Below, piece by piece: positions 35,401-53,935 of a stretch of DNA of 64,000 bases; the first letter of the stretch is position 1, and each line of letters opens with the position of its first letter. Below the pieces are notes generated by a model. The model ran no database searches. It had not been told where the DNA came from and was given only the letters and a program-made list of their open reading frames with translations. A program made the translations under genes and the position numbers. Source of the stretch: Ridgeia piscesae (lineage: Eukaryota > Annelida > Polychaeta > Sabellida > Siboglinidae); NCBI GenBank assembly GCA_025642075.2, contig JAODUO010000186.1:124001-188000 (forward strand), in the 5' to 3' direction.

Positions 35401-38400
35401 TGATGTTTGCATCATGGGTGGGTGGAGCTAATTTATTCAACCAGTGAATGATGTTTGTATCGTGGGTGGGTGGATCTCATTGATTCAACCAATGAATGAT
35501 GTTTGTATCATGGGTGGGTGGATCTCATTGATTCAACCAGTGAATGATGTTTGTATCGTGGGTGGGTGGAGCTCATTGATTCAACCAGTGAATGATGTTT
35601 GTATCGTGGGTGGGTGATCTCATTGATTCAACCAGTGAATGATGTTTGTATCGTGGGTGGGTGGAGCTCATTGATTCAACCAGTGAATGATGTTTGTGTC
35701 ATGGGTGGGTGGAGCTCATTGATTCAACCAGTGAATGATGTTTGTATCGTGGGTGGGTGGAGCTCATTGATTCAACCAGTGAATGATGTTTGTATCGTGG
35801 GTGAGTGGGAGGATCTCATTGATTCAACCAGTGAATGATGTTTGTATCATGAGTGGGTGGATCTCATTGATTCAACCAATGAATGATGTTTGTATCGTGG
35901 GTGGGTGAGTGGGTCTCATTGATTCAACCAGTGAATGATGTTTGTATCGTGGGTGGGTGGATCTCATTGATTCAACCAGTGAATGATGTTTGTATCGTGG
36001 GTGGGTGGATCTCATTGATTCAACCAGTGAATGATGTTTGTATCATGGGTGGGTGGAGCTCATTGATTCAACCAGTGAATGATGTTTGTATCGTGAGTGG
36101 GTGGAGCTCATTGATTCAACCAATGAATGATGTTTGTATCGTGGGTGGGTGGGTGGGTCTCATTGATTCATCCAGTGAATGATGTTTGTATCGTGGGTGG
36201 GTGGATCTCATTGATTCAACCAGTGAATGATGTTTGTATCGTGGGTGGGTGGGTGGGTGGGTGGGTCTCATTGATTCAACCAGTGAATGATGTTTGCATC
36301 ATGGGTGGGTGGGGCTAATTTATTCAACCAGTGAATGATGTTTGTATCGTGGGTGGGTGGATCTCATTGATTCAACCAATGAATGATGTTTGTATCGTGG
36401 GTGGGTGGATCTCATTGATTCAACCAGTGAATGATGTTTGTATCGTGGGTGGGTGGAGCTCATTGATTCAACCAGTGAATGATGTTTGTATCGTGGGTGG
36501 GTGATCTCATTGATTCAACCAGTGAATGATGTTTGTATCGTGGGTGGGTGGAGCTCATTGATTCAACCAGTGAATGATGTTTGTATCATGGGTGGGTGAT
36601 CTCATTGATTCAACCAGTGAATTATGTTTGTATCATGGGTGGGTGGAACTCATTGATTCAACCAGTGAATGATGTTTGTATCGTGGGTGGGTGGATCTCA
36701 TTGATTCAACCAGTGAATGATGTTTGTATCGTGGGTGGGTGGAACTCATTGATTCAACCAGTGAATGATGTTTGTATCGTGGGTGGGAGGAGCTCATTGA
36801 TTCAACCAGTGAATGATGTTTGTATCGTGGGTGGGTGGAACTCATTGATTCAACCAGTGAAAGATGTTTGTATCGTGGGTGGGTGGAGCTCATTGATTCA
36901 ACCAGTGAATGATGTTTGTATCGTGAGTGGGTGGAGCTCATTGATTGAACCATTGAATGATGTTTGTATCGTGGGTGGGTGGAGCTCATTAATTCAACCA
37001 GTGAATGATGTTTGTATCATGGGTGGGTGGAGCTCATTGATTCAACCAGTGAATGATGTTTGTATCGTGAGAGGGTGGAGCTCATTGATTCAACCAGTGA
37101 ATGATGTTTGTACCATGAGTGGGTGGAACTCTTTGATTCAACCAGTGAATGATGTTTGTATCGTGAGAAGGTGGAGCTCATTGATTCAACCAGTGAATGA
37201 TGTTTGTATCGTGGGTGGGTGGAGCTCATTGATTGAACCATTGAATGGTGTTTTAGATGAAGAAGAAGGCAACAACGGCAGCTGCAGACACATCTACAGA
37301 AGTTGCAAAGATGATCAAAGATAATTTCCGCAAAAAGGTCAGTGTTAAAGATGGGACGAATCTGGAATTTCATTTGAATCGAATATCCTCGGAATTTCGA
37401 ATACGAAACGAATACGAATATTCAGTGGCTTACAATACTGAATGCTGTCAAGATGTCTCGCCGGGACGCAGCGTCATTCCATGGGAAAGTCCGTGCCGGA
37501 GTCGTCGGCATCGTGGCCATATGCATCAATCTTTGGTGACCTAACCAAACTAACTAAATGACTTCTTACAGCAGCCAAACTTATCCTCATATATCTTATG
37601 TTCATATGCCCAGTTGCACATACTAGGTTACAAAATAAAATCGTCTATATTCCTGTAAAGAATAAAATTAAGAAAACAACCTCGCTCAAAACTCGACACA
37701 ATCTACTGGGGCTATGCGAAGCTCTGCCCTTTCCATACCATCGGTAATTTATCGCAGGCGTCACTAAATAAACAACCTTCACAAATTCCGGTTTTATGCT
37801 AACCCTAATGTAACACTAACTAAGCCTAAGCTAACTTCGACTAATCCGAAACTTACCCCAAACACTAACCTTAAACCCGACACTGCTAACAAAAGACCCC
37901 TTGACACAATACCGGTATTACGATAAGCTGCGTGTAGCCACCACCAATGGCGATGACACCATGTTGCCAGCGAGTTTGTTTTGTGAAGTAATGTTAGTGA
38001 TTTTATTTTGTAACATAGTGTGTGTATACATATACGTATAAGATATGTGAGGAGTAGTTTGGCGGTTGTAGTCTTTTTCATAGTTAAGTGAGAAAGTAAA
38101 AGATCACCCAGGACCAATTTTATGGCAATTCAGTTCTTTTACAGTCAATTTTAGCTTTATTGTTGAACTATTCTAAATGCAATCTAAGTAATGATGTATA
38201 TTACCTATCTTACTGTTACTCACATTCTATTATATCTGACCCTAAAAATGAGTAAGCCATCAGCAGAGTGCCAGTGTTTGTCCGGAGCAATCCAACAATA
38301 AAATGACATCTGACAGTTTGTGTGTTCACTTGCCTGTTGTAGATATCTAAGCACATCGTGAAGTGTCTCAATCCATTCCGACGGCCTGACTGCAAATCAG

Positions 38401-39116
38401 GCCGCATCAGTAACACAGATGACTTCAAACACCTTGCCAGAAAGGTATGTAGTAATGATGTTGTATGTAGAAAGCTTGGCCCTATTCGTTCTACAAATAA
38501 AATTATATGGCCTTTTCCTTCCATATGTAGATCCATGTATGCGTGTGTGTGTGTGCGTGTGTTTGTGCGTATGTGCGTGTGCATGTGGGTGCATGCGTGC
38601 ATGCGTGCGTGTGTGTTAACTCTATTCCACTGTATATTCACAACTAATGTTCTAAATATTATAATGATATTTCAAAGTCATCCATATCTTAATTAACTAA
38701 CATGGTTTCCTCTTATGTGGTTTGAATCTCTGAAGAAAAGTTAACATTTTAATTGTTTTTCAAAATATTGGTTAAGAGTTTTACCAGTATTACGATTTGT
38801 ACTGCATGTTAGAAGACAGACATTAATCAATTGCTAACAACGTTATGTTTTTGACAAAGGTTCCTAACTATGGTGTGGATGTACAATTTAGTTTGTGGTG
38901 CGTAAATTTACATTTTAGAGTGAATGTTGTCACACATTGTAATGTTGTCACACGTTGTAGATCACCCACGCTGTGTTGGACAAGGAGATGAAGCATTGCC
39001 GCCACGTCGAGGACCTCGAAGTGAACGAGAACGTCAAAGCAAAGGCACAAGACTATGTCAAGAAGTACATGGCGAGATTCGGAACGATTTACAAGAAATC
39101 GACAAACTCGCCGTGA
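11663..39116 (+). CDS. SETD2: SETD2-type histone H3 lysine-36 methyltransferase (20 coding exons, 3163 aa reconstructed)
   Basis: The enzyme trimethylates H3K36 while riding with elongating RNA polymerase II. Domain order matches SETD2. A disordered N-terminus fills residues 1-2026. AWS follows at about 2040-2090 (CDC and CGDDCLNRLLMIEC). SET spans about 2090-2213 with RFINHSCDPNCETQK and FDYRFERYG, and the post-SET has CCCGSANC. A helical low-charge region follows (about 2270-2370). A WW domain lies at about 3000-3031 (LPPNW, YYYH, TQWDAPSW), and a C-terminal SRI domain (about 3052-3160) would bind the phosphorylated CTD. All 20 exons have GT-AG borders and compatible phases, and the coding total is 9492 nt. 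Start choice: an in-frame TGA at 11633 lies just upstream of ATG 11663. Human SETD2 is 2564 aa, so this N-terminus is unusually long. A poly(A) signal lies at 39657. Confidence 0.97.
13065..13870 (+). repeat. Coding Asp-His tandem repeat inside SETD2 exon 1
   Basis: The heptamer TGATCAC (encoding Asp-His) recurs about 29 times with spacers such as KTSD, IVTS and TVTDIA. Copies are imperfect but in frame. A smaller outlying patch of the same motif lies at 16680-16790. Confidence 0.9.
18273..18407 (+). CDS. SETD2: SETD2 exon 2 (AWS domain, first part)
   Basis: The acceptor is TGTGTTCAG and the donor is GAATG followed by GTAACTG. The exon encodes RMVCDC, then CGDDCLNRLLMIE, the zinc-binding AWS cysteines. 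Phase 2 in, phase 2 out. Confidence 0.95.
18418..18445. repeat. (GTT)n microsatellite in SETD2 intron 2
   Basis: A run of TGT/TTG trinucleotides follows exon 2 within about 10 bp of its donor. Confidence 0.9.
18999..19050 (+). CDS. SETD2: SETD2 exon 3 (AWS domain, second part)
   Basis: The acceptor is CATGTTTTCAG and the donor is CAGAAG followed by GTACGTAATG. The exon encodes CGSRCPCGDACTNKRFQK, the standard end of AWS. Confidence 0.95.
19629..19705 (+). CDS. SETD2: SETD2 exon 4 (start of SET)
   Basis: The acceptor is TGTTGCAG and the donor is GAACC followed by GTAAGCAC. The exon encodes the KGWGL motif at the start of SET, which contributes to the SAM pocket. Confidence 0.94.
19850..20078. 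repeat. (AT)n, T-run and (TG)n microsatellite block in SETD2 intron 4
   Basis: Several AT runs are broken by a T tract, followed by a TG run. All of it lies within about 330 bp upstream of the SET core exon. Confidence 0.95.
20181..20376 (+). CDS. SETD2: SETD2 exon 5 (SET core, NHSCDPNC)
   Basis: The acceptor is TGTTTGACAG and the donor is CAGAAG followed by GTTAGC. The exon encodes IIEYVGEVLEY and RFINHSCDPNCETQK, the conserved NHSC cofactor-binding and pseudoknot motif. An (AT)n/(TG)n block lies just upstream. Confidence 0.96.
20705..20802 (+). CDS. SETD2: SETD2 exon 6 (SET C-terminal part)
   Basis: The acceptor is ACATTTCAG and the donor is TATGG followed by GTAAGTG. The exon encodes WTVNGQLRVGFFA and GEELTFDYRFERYG, with the conserved catalytic-pocket FDY tyrosine. 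Confidence 0.96.
20857..21539 (+). repeat. 28-bp minisatellite in SETD2 intron 6 ending at the exon 7 acceptor
   Basis: The unit is TCTGTGTTTGCATCAAAAG plus TTCACGCGG, about 20 diverged copies. The right-hand copies carry TGTGTTTGCAGCAAGAG, identical in form to the true acceptor. The final unit is the functional 3' splice site. Confidence 0.9.
21540..21708 (+). CDS. SETD2: SETD2 exon 7 (post-SET)
   Basis: The exon encodes KEAQKCCCGSANCRGFIGG, the zinc-binding post-SET, then a Lys/Ser-rich linker. The donor is CTTATT followed by GTAAGTAG. Its acceptor TGTGTTTGCAG is the last unit of the 28-bp intron 6 array. Confidence 0.94.
22249..22380 (+). CDS. SETD2: SETD2 exon 8 (helical region after SET)
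   Basis: The acceptor is CTGTTGTAG and the donor is CTACAG followed by GTAGGG. The exon encodes LARLMVRADSTEQRLILL, matching the conserved 'LSRLMVRIETLEQKL' segment of SETD2. Confidence 0.93.
22844..22954 (+). CDS. SETD2: SETD2 exon 9
   Basis: The acceptor is GTATCGCAG and the donor is ACTCAG followed by GTGGGT. The exon encodes CLRLFLDYHGLSLIWSWM, matching SETD2 'LKSFLERHGLSLLWIWM'. Confidence 0.94.
23343..23400. repeat. (AT)n microsatellite in SETD2 intron 9
   Basis: This is an uninterrupted AT dinucleotide run of nearly 60 bp. Confidence 0.95.
23548..24189 (+). CDS. SETD2: SETD2 exon 10 (helical region end plus acidic linker)
   Basis: The acceptor is TCGTGACAG and the donor is CTGAAG followed by GTAAGG. 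The exon encodes ILQTLKLLPINNKTVLKDSK and VVEKWA, matching family 'KTLEHLPIPTKNML'. A low-complexity acidic linker ends ELLTGWVDLK, the family 'LLDSWKDLK'. Confidence 0.93.
24686..24984 (-). mobile_element. hAT-type MITE, copy 2 (in SETD2 intron 10)
   Basis: It begins CAGGGCTTTATGCAG and ends CTCTGCATAAAGCTATG, which are inverted. It is flanked by an 8-bp near-duplication, GTAGCGAT on the left (24678-24685) and GTAGGGAT on the right (24985-24992). The 8-bp target site and CAGGG-type end fit the hAT superfamily. At 299 bp it has no coding capacity. Confidence 0.85.
25282..25489 (+). CDS. SETD2: SETD2 exon 11 (RD-repeat linker)
   Basis: The acceptor is TGCACAAACAG. The exon encodes EEFKIPKKQEVEERKKMEQE, followed by an Arg-Asp repeat. 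The donor GACAGAG followed by GTGTGTG keeps phase 1, which fits exon 12 (G plus AT gives Asp). Confidence 0.88.
25654..26500. repeat. 26-bp minisatellite in SETD2 intron 11, about 32 units
   Basis: The unit TGTTAGGATAGGTACCGGG plus TGTCAAC is repeated with few substitutions (GTATCAAC and GTGTGTCAAC variants). Each unit holds a KpnI-type GGTACC and a donor-like ATAG followed by GTACC. Confidence 0.95.
26889..27015 (+). CDS. SETD2: SETD2 exon 12 (basic/acidic linker)
   Basis: The acceptor is GTTTGCACAG and the donor is GCGAG followed by GTGAGTG. The exon encodes RKRYYDDSPERSRSSKKSR and an Arg/Glu-rich helix. Phases 1 in, 2 out match both neighbours. Confidence 0.88.
27483..27808 (+). CDS. SETD2: SETD2 exon 13 (Gln-rich)
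   Basis: The acceptor is TGGTGCCCGTAG and the donor is CCATCAG followed by GTATGG. The exon encodes KMSKKERREQFEAQIKAKDE, similar to the family 'LSTEERRKLFEQEV..', followed by Gln runs. Confidence 0.9.
28682..28935 (+). CDS. SETD2: SETD2 exon 14 (Pro/Gln-rich)
   Basis: The acceptor is CGTATTTGCAG and the donor is TATCAG followed by GTATGG. This is low-complexity P/Q/A/V sequence with no folded domain. The phases close correctly. Confidence 0.87.
29484..29783 (+). CDS. SETD2: SETD2 exon 15 (Gln-rich, 11-residue repeats)
   Basis: The acceptor is TGCGTGTAG and the donor is ATACAG followed by GTGAGAG. The exon holds about four copies of an 11-residue unit (QQAQPMMQPTQ-like, 33 nt) and then QGQVIVQQQPVLQEQQIIQ. 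Phase 0 at both ends. Confidence 0.9.
30511..30938. repeat. 36-bp minisatellite with higher-order structure in SETD2 intron 15, 12 units
   Basis: The unit begins GATTCGGGCGTTCTGACC and continues ATGAAAGGGACTCGGGTT. Three variants (CG/CG, TG/TG, TG/CG at two positions) follow the order ABCAB ABCAB, then two edge units. Confidence 0.95.
30975..31165 (+). repeat. Dispersed repeat, copy in SETD2 intron 15
   Basis: The segment CATAAACGGGGACAGG through ATGAAAGGTGGCT is shared with 43730-43840 at clear but imperfect identity. The family is not recognised. Confidence 0.7.
31488..31645 (+). CDS. SETD2: SETD2 exon 16 (Pro run and WW domain, first half)
   Basis: The acceptor is TGCCAATCCAG and the donor is ACCAG followed by GTAGGC. 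A poly-Pro stretch is followed by LPPNWKTARDADGKLYYYH, the first WW Trp and the aromatic strand. Confidence 0.95.
31871..31950. repeat. 31-bp near-perfect inverted repeat (hairpin) in SETD2 intron 16
   Basis: The arms 31871-31901 and 31920-31950 are complementary except for one mismatch. They are separated by an 18-nt loop. The core TTTACCTCTCACGGAACTTG pairs perfectly. Confidence 0.95.
32040..32340 (-). mobile_element. tRNA-derived SINE (minus orientation) in SETD2 intron 16
   Basis: On the minus strand a tRNA-like head carries GGGTAGAGCATCGGACTCT and box B GGTTCGAATCC. A body follows that is shared with 56790-57085 and 60150-60465 (GTACCTGGCTACAGACA, AAAGCGCTTTGAGCAATC and GCGCTGTATAAGAA). 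Confidence 0.85.
32445..32532 (+). CDS. SETD2: SETD2 exon 17 (WW domain, second half)
   Basis: The acceptor is GTCCTCTCACAG and the donor is CCTAAG followed by GTAAACAC. The exon encodes QTQWDAPSWEPGD, with the second WW Trp, then MDLGTPTHDEPK, matching family 'MDLGTPTYDENP'. Confidence 0.95.
32680..37250 (+). repeat. 48-bp minisatellite filling SETD2 intron 17, about 90-95 units
   Basis: The unit is ATTGATTCAACCAGTGAATG then ATGTTTGTATCGTGGGTGGG then TGGAGCTC. The GGGT part varies in number, so some units carry four to six GGG runs (33785-33799, 34177-34191, 36243-36265). The unit length is a multiple of 3, so long spurious open frames appear on both strands. Confidence 0.97.
37257..37337 (+). 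CDS. SETD2: SETD2 exon 18 (start of SRI)
   Basis: The acceptor is ATGGTGTTTTAG and the donor is AAAAAG followed by GTCAGTG. The exon encodes ADTSTEVAKMIKDNFRKK, matching 'ADTSSELAKKSKEVFRKE'. The acceptor sits at the end of a roughly 4.6-kb tandem array. Confidence 0.94.
38343..38444 (+). CDS. SETD2: SETD2 exon 19 (SRI)
   Basis: The acceptor is TTGCCTGTTGTAG and the donor is AGAAAG followed by GTATGTAG. The exon encodes CLNPFRRPDCKSGRI and DFKHLARK, the SRI helices that contact the Pol II CTD. Confidence 0.96.
38537..38616. repeat. (TG/CG)n microsatellite in SETD2 intron 19
   Basis: A GTGTGTGCGTG-type run grades into GCATGCGTGCATG. Confidence 0.9.
38961..39116 (+). CDS. SETD2: SETD2 exon 20 (SRI end, stop)
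   Basis: The acceptor is CACACGTTGTAG. The exon encodes ITHAVLDKEMKHCRHVEDLE and KKYMARFGTIYK, ending at TGA 39114-39116. The overlapping frame that starts at 38924 is a shadow. Confidence 0.95.
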   Translation: MTHAVLDKEMKHCRHVEDLEVNENVKAKAQDYVKKYMARFGTIYKKSTNSP

Positions 39117-39656
39117 GATTTGTGCATTGTGCTGCACGCGTGCGGCGGGTGCCATGGAAAGAGGAGGCACAGACAGCAGTCGAGTGTACACGCCAAGTGT
39201 ACATGCATGTACAATGGATGAACACACAGGGGAAGGGGCATCTGGACACTGAGACCACCTTGTTGACCGCCGCGACAGAAACACCTGGCTAGTTTTAGTT
39301 TGTTCCGGGTTAGCGGTGCAGTTGATGTCCAGCAGGTGGCAACAGTGACACTTGTCGTCGAAGGAGTCAGTATTTTGCCAAATTGGTCAGTTCGTCTGAC
39401 TGACCTCTAGGGATGTTTTGATGCTACGGTCACTACGACGAGCTTGTTGTGGTTCGCCAATCGCAATTTGCCTTTTTACACGATTCTCTTGGCATGACAC
39501 AATTAATTTTATAAGATTGATACTCGTGTTTTGCACAAAAATGTTTTTTGACAGAGCGGCACCATACGCTGGGAGCGTATCGGGCCCTGTTTTACCGTGT
39601 TGTGTCTGTGAACTAATGTTGTAAAGTATACAGAGGTGGAGAAACCGTACGAATGA

Positions 39657-39662
39657 AATAAA
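39657..39662 (+). terminator. SETD2 poly(A) signal AATAAA
   Basis: This canonical hexamer lies 541 bp after the SETD2 stop codon. It is the first AATAAA seen after the stop, so the 3' UTR is predicted at about 0.55-0.6 kb. Confidence 0.7.
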
Positions 39663-39999
39663 CTAGTTTTAATAGTCACGTGTTCAAGAGTTTGTTAATG
39701 TCGCAGCCTTGCTAAAGCTAGGATTCGTACAGAAACAGGATGCGGAATTTAAAATACGTCTTTTGTGACATGACGTCTTCAATTTTCTGAATGTTATCGG
39801 ATTCCTGTTCAGATACATTTGAAATCTGTACTCGGATTTATTCAGTTGTCAGGATCTGTGTTAAAAATACATCCACTTCTATTTGTGGAATCACTCACAT
39901 TAGTTCCCCTAGGTCTTTATCCATTGTTTTGTCACATCCACATGCTATTTCTATATAAAAGGATCCCTGCTTCAGTGAACTTTGCACGTAATGAACTTG

Positions 40000-40055
40000 A
40001 GCAAATAGTGGTGAAGTGAAGAATTACAATCAAGGAAAGTCAGGTTTGAATCCTC
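40000..40055 (+). mobile_element. Possible decayed tRNA-derived SINE head
   Basis: A box B-like GGTTTGAATCC is preceded by AGTGGTGAAGTGAAGAAT at SINE-head spacing. No conserved body follows. Confidence 0.35.
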
Positions 40056-41426
40056 ATGCTGGGATTCACAACACAGATATATATAAATAAATATACAAGT
40101 AAATTGTCTCTGTGCTGTAGTTACAGAATGATGGAATATTCTTGGCAAGAAATAATCTTGAAAGTACCTTTTAGCTTACAAATAACTTCTGTGTTGAAGC
40201 TATTCACGTCAGGCAGTCATTGGCCAGTTTTTTCAACAACAAATCGGTGTAATTTTGTTTTATTCCCCATTGTACAAATGATAGTATTTAATGTGGACCC
40301 ACAGATTTGCAACTATTAGTTAATCTAGTGGCCAACTTCTATCTGTCGTATCAGATGTAACTTCCTGTTTAGACCAGTCATCTGTCAGTCTTGAAGACAG
40401 ACAGACAGGTCTCCTAAGTGCCTGATGAGAAGTTGAGATTCTGAGATTTTCGTTCGGATTTGGCTGGAATTATACGAATGTATTGAGCCATCCTAAGGAT
40501 TAGAAACCGTGCTATATATAAGTACACCGTGTGTAATCTAACTTGTTTGGTTCTGTTCACCATGTCAACTCACCGCAGGAATAATTTGTCAAGTTAAGCA
40601 AAGATTAGTAAAATATTTTGAATACTAGAATAATGTTGTAGAAGGGATATTAAGCCAGACACATTTCTTGCCATTTGAATGTTGCGTTTGGGAAATGTGG
40701 ACAAATAGTAATAACTTCTGTAGCACCTATACCCTGGGGTATCTGTAGGGTAGTAATGTAATTTAGAAAGATTACTACTGCTTCCTAATGCGTTTGTTAT
40801 CAATACAAATTTAGACAGTTAATTACTCATTACCATATTCTGCATTAAAAAATTATCTACCCTCATGGCAATTATTGCTGATTTCTATTAAATAAATATA
40901 CTTACATGTATATAACGCTAAATCTAGTTAAAAACTATTCAGGGTGCTTTACATGTACATATCCATTAAAATAAAAATTTAAAATAATTACTTAAACATG
41001 ACTAAAATAAACTCCATTATAAAAGTGCCATATAAACAGACTGATAAAAACATAATAAATAAACTAATAAAATATAGAAGGCTAAAATACATAACTCTAA
41101 AACATAATTTAAGAAGATAGAAGTAAAGTTCTCTATTAATAATGATGCAACCAAAATTGTCAGTTAACATACAGCTATATTAAACAATGATGCCTTCAAA
41201 AAGTATTGACCCTGGATACCAGACTTCTTTAAACTCTAAAGCTAGAGTGATACATTCACACAAGTTCTTTACAGTACAGATTCAATCTTTAATTCACATA
41301 ATCATTTTATGTACACATGTTGATAGGACCTTGATAGCTGCACGAGAGGCTGAATGTACGCGTAATGCAAGCGAGATGCAATCATGATACAAGTGCACAA
41401 CTATCCTTCATAAGACAGGCAAAGCA

Positions 41427-41480
41427 CAGGATAATCCTGATTTATGTACAGCCCAGGATAATCCTGATTTGTGTACAGCC
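41427..41480. repeat. 27-bp direct duplication
   Basis: Two adjacent copies of CAGGATAATCCTGATTT plus RTGTACAGCC differ at one base. Each copy contains the internal palindrome AGGATAATCCT. Confidence 0.85.
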
Positions 41481-42424
41481 GTTGTTTCATCCACTTCAGC
41501 TACACAAACGTAATGTTCAAACTGAATGTTGTTAAACTGAACACTTATAGAATTTGCTGGTGTTCATTATTAACATGCGGTTTTCCCCAACACATTTCTA
41601 CAAATAAGATTCAGTGCAAAAAAATTGCCAACACAAAATCACAAAGTTACACTAAGATAATGAGCTCTTAATGAAAATTCATCATCAAACAAAATCTGTT
41701 ATTAAATTAAATGAGGTTTTTCCAAAAAACGCAAATGTCTCGCCATATTACTGAGGACACTATTTCCATGACACACCAGTGACAATATCCCACTGGTGCA
41801 TCATGGTGTTGACAGTTTTCGGGTATTCAAAATCACTGTTATTGATCAAAATTGATATCAAAGCGCAAAATTGAGTTTCGGAGCTTTCAATAGCATTAGT
41901 GAAACAGTTCCTAGTTCACCTTATTCATCCAAATTTTGGCTGCTACTTTCCTGATTGTAAACTTCAGCAAAGGAATGGAGTGCAGGTGAGAATACACCTG
42001 TAGTAAGCACGACAGATGCAGTTTTTGTCATGCAATGCAATCATGATACCTAACGTGTTTGAATAAATACAAACAAACTATTTGTAATTTAGTACTGTAC
42101 AAATTGACATGTGTGATGACAGTGGAACAAAACTTAACTGCCCTTACAGGGATTAATAAAGTGTTGTATTGTAGCATCCACCGCATTGAACACTTGTGTA
42201 TGTGCGGCCAAATGTTGGCAATACTTGCACGGTTCCTCATCCACATATAATCACATTTGGAACACATCCACCTCCGAGTACTTCCACATCTGGTCTATCT
42301 TTGATAGCTCTGTCAAGCGAAGCCACAGCATTCAATCAGTTCATATTCAATCGCGCTGTCACATAAGTACTTGCACCCTGACCTCTGGTGGTGACCTCTG
42401 CAAGTGACCCCTAGGGGGTGATCG

Positions 42425-52073
<9,649 letters not shown>

Positions 52074-52139
52074 GACTATGGACAAGATAAATAACCACAG
52101 GTCACAACACTTAGAAGCAATTTAAACACTGTCATCAAC

Positions 52140-52420
52140 AAGATTGTGGACATGAAAACTCACAACCAGTCAAACAGCTGGGTAACAATCCAAAGTCACT
52201 GTAACAAGACATCTACTGGTCATAAGGTGATAGAACCCAGTGTCGATAACAAGATATTGAACACAAGTATTCACAGCTGGTCGTAGTGCCCAGCAGCAAT
52301 ACACAGTCTCAACAAGAAGCTTGTGAATTAGATTGTACAACCAGCATGGCACAGCAGGCCTTGTAGCAAAATAAACAGTGTCAATAACATCACACAACCA
52401 CCACAGCCCTGAGCTCTGCA
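52140..52420. repeat. Degenerate tandem repeat upstream of NGFR exon 1
   Basis: Diverged units share CAGTGTC.ATAACAAGAT, then CTGGTCGTAGTGCCCAGCAG, then AACAAGA. One unit resembles the NGFR exon 1 sequence itself. Confidence 0.5.
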
Positions 52421-53689
52421 GCTAGCTACTAGCTACACCATGAGTCAGCCAAACTCCCTGACAACACAAAGTAGACAGCTGTCCATACCACATTCCATGA
52501 ACCCCAACAGACTGAGCGCTCCAACAACAAGCTCACATCATATGCATTCCCATGACCAAGAACTGGGGCGTTTTTGCGGAACAAAATTTTCATTAGTTTC
52601 TATGGAAAACAGTCAATTACGCAGCCAGCTGTTGCACCCTTCGAGAAGGTGCAAATGCATGTTTAATCAAGAACCAGAGGCCGAACTTATTAGTTCGGTT
52701 CTGTAAACCACACACCATGTAATATGGGAGGCTGTATGTGACGGGAATGACAACTGTTCTACTACTCTGTTTGTGTCACCCAATACACTTTTGGGGCCAG
52801 GGAACTGCACCCAGAAACCTCCTTTCTTCCCTGGGGTGACACTTCGTCTGTCCCAGTCAAATACGTTGAGCTCAGTAAGGTGACTGACTTATATCTTGTC
52901 AAACGTGAACATTTTCACAATTCAGATCAACAGTCATGAGTAGAATATTAAACTGAACGGTTGTTATATTTATTGTTCTCTTCTCTCTAGATGTCCAAAA
53001 TGAGTTTGATATTTATCTGCAATTTCTGTTCTTCTATTTTTCTCCCCCCCCCCCCCCCCGCACACTGGTCTTGCATTGATTACTGTCTCCACCAACCGTC
53101 CACACTTCCCTCTCTCTTTTGCTCTCAATCCATTCTCCACACATCTGATTCTTTTGCCAACCATTCATTTTATACATAAAACTGTTACTTCAATTCTAAG
53201 ATTATTTACATCCATAAAGATACTCTTAAATTATGCGTTCACAACCTATTCGAAAAGTAATTTTGAACATAAAACTCAATCATGCATCTCGGTGCCACGT
53301 AGTAATTGACATACGCACTTGGTAAAACTGTGGCTTCAATTTAGCACAAAAACATTTAACTCGAGAAATCTGATACAACCCATAACATCGCACTGGCTGT
53401 TCTGCAGCGAAGCAGTGAACACCAATCTGTGATCCTTCACTTATTTAGAAAATAATTATCAGGTGATTTAAAACATCAAAATGTAGATTATGAGCCGTTG
53501 CAGTCAGTTAGTCACCAGAGGCAAGCATACGCGAAAACACCCACGTGCAAAAAAATCCTGACACACCTGCCACGTCTAACCAGATACTACAGAGCAGCTA
53601 GCATCTGTGCTGTGGTTCGCTGTGAGTGCTGTGTAACATATGCCGGGGACCTTCATCAAAGTAACACACAGCACTTGTCAATATTCGTT
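52421..53689. other. Non-coding upstream of NGFR; poly-C tract
   Basis: No supported exon is present. A C run lies at about 53046-53059. An 88-codon frame at 52440-52706 has no recognisable product. Confidence 0.5.
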
Positions 53690-53935
53690 ACTCTCCCACC
53701 AGGGGGCATTTGCATCAAGACTTCAACACTTGGCAAAAAAACGCATCCAAACGAAAAACATGAATGAAACTGTGAAGTGTCTGGAGACAAGTTTTCACAG
53801 GAAGTAGAATTTCTCTCACCAGGAGGCGTTTGCATAAAGACTTCAACACTCTGAGAAAAAATCCACAGCCAGAAGAAAAACATGAATGAAAGTGTGAAGA
53901 GCCAGTGAATTTTTTTTCACAGGAAGTAGAATTGT
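53690..53935. repeat. About 122-bp tandem duplication
   Basis: CACCAGGGGGCATTTGCATC at 53697 is repeated as CACCAGGAGGCGTTTGCATA at about 53818. A shared tail (TTTTCACAGGAAGTAGAATT) follows each copy. Confidence 0.85.

Larger units (their letters stand above)
39685..42424. other. Intergenic / NGFR 3' UTR between convergent SETD2 and NGFR
   Basis: No coding exon is seen. A tRNA-like fragment lies at about 40000-40055 and a 27-bp direct duplication at 41427-41480. The right part is presumably the NGFR 3' UTR, but I could not fix a minus-strand poly(A) signal. Confidence 0.55.

Noticed and set aside
32646..37324. Long open frames of 16-residue repeats (SGWSSLIQPVNDVCIV) in SETD2 intron 17
   Set aside because: They arise because the 48-bp minisatellite unit is a multiple of 3 without stops. 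They shift frame at every GGGT change, and the flanking exons splice in phase without them.
38924..39292. 122-codon plus-strand open frame over the last SETD2 exon
   Set aside because: It is in a different frame from the SRI domain; the SRI frame matches the family and ends at 39116.
52440..52706. 88-codon plus-strand open frame upstream of NGFR
   Set aside because: It has no domain or conserved motif and sits beside a degenerate repeat; its length is within chance for this region.
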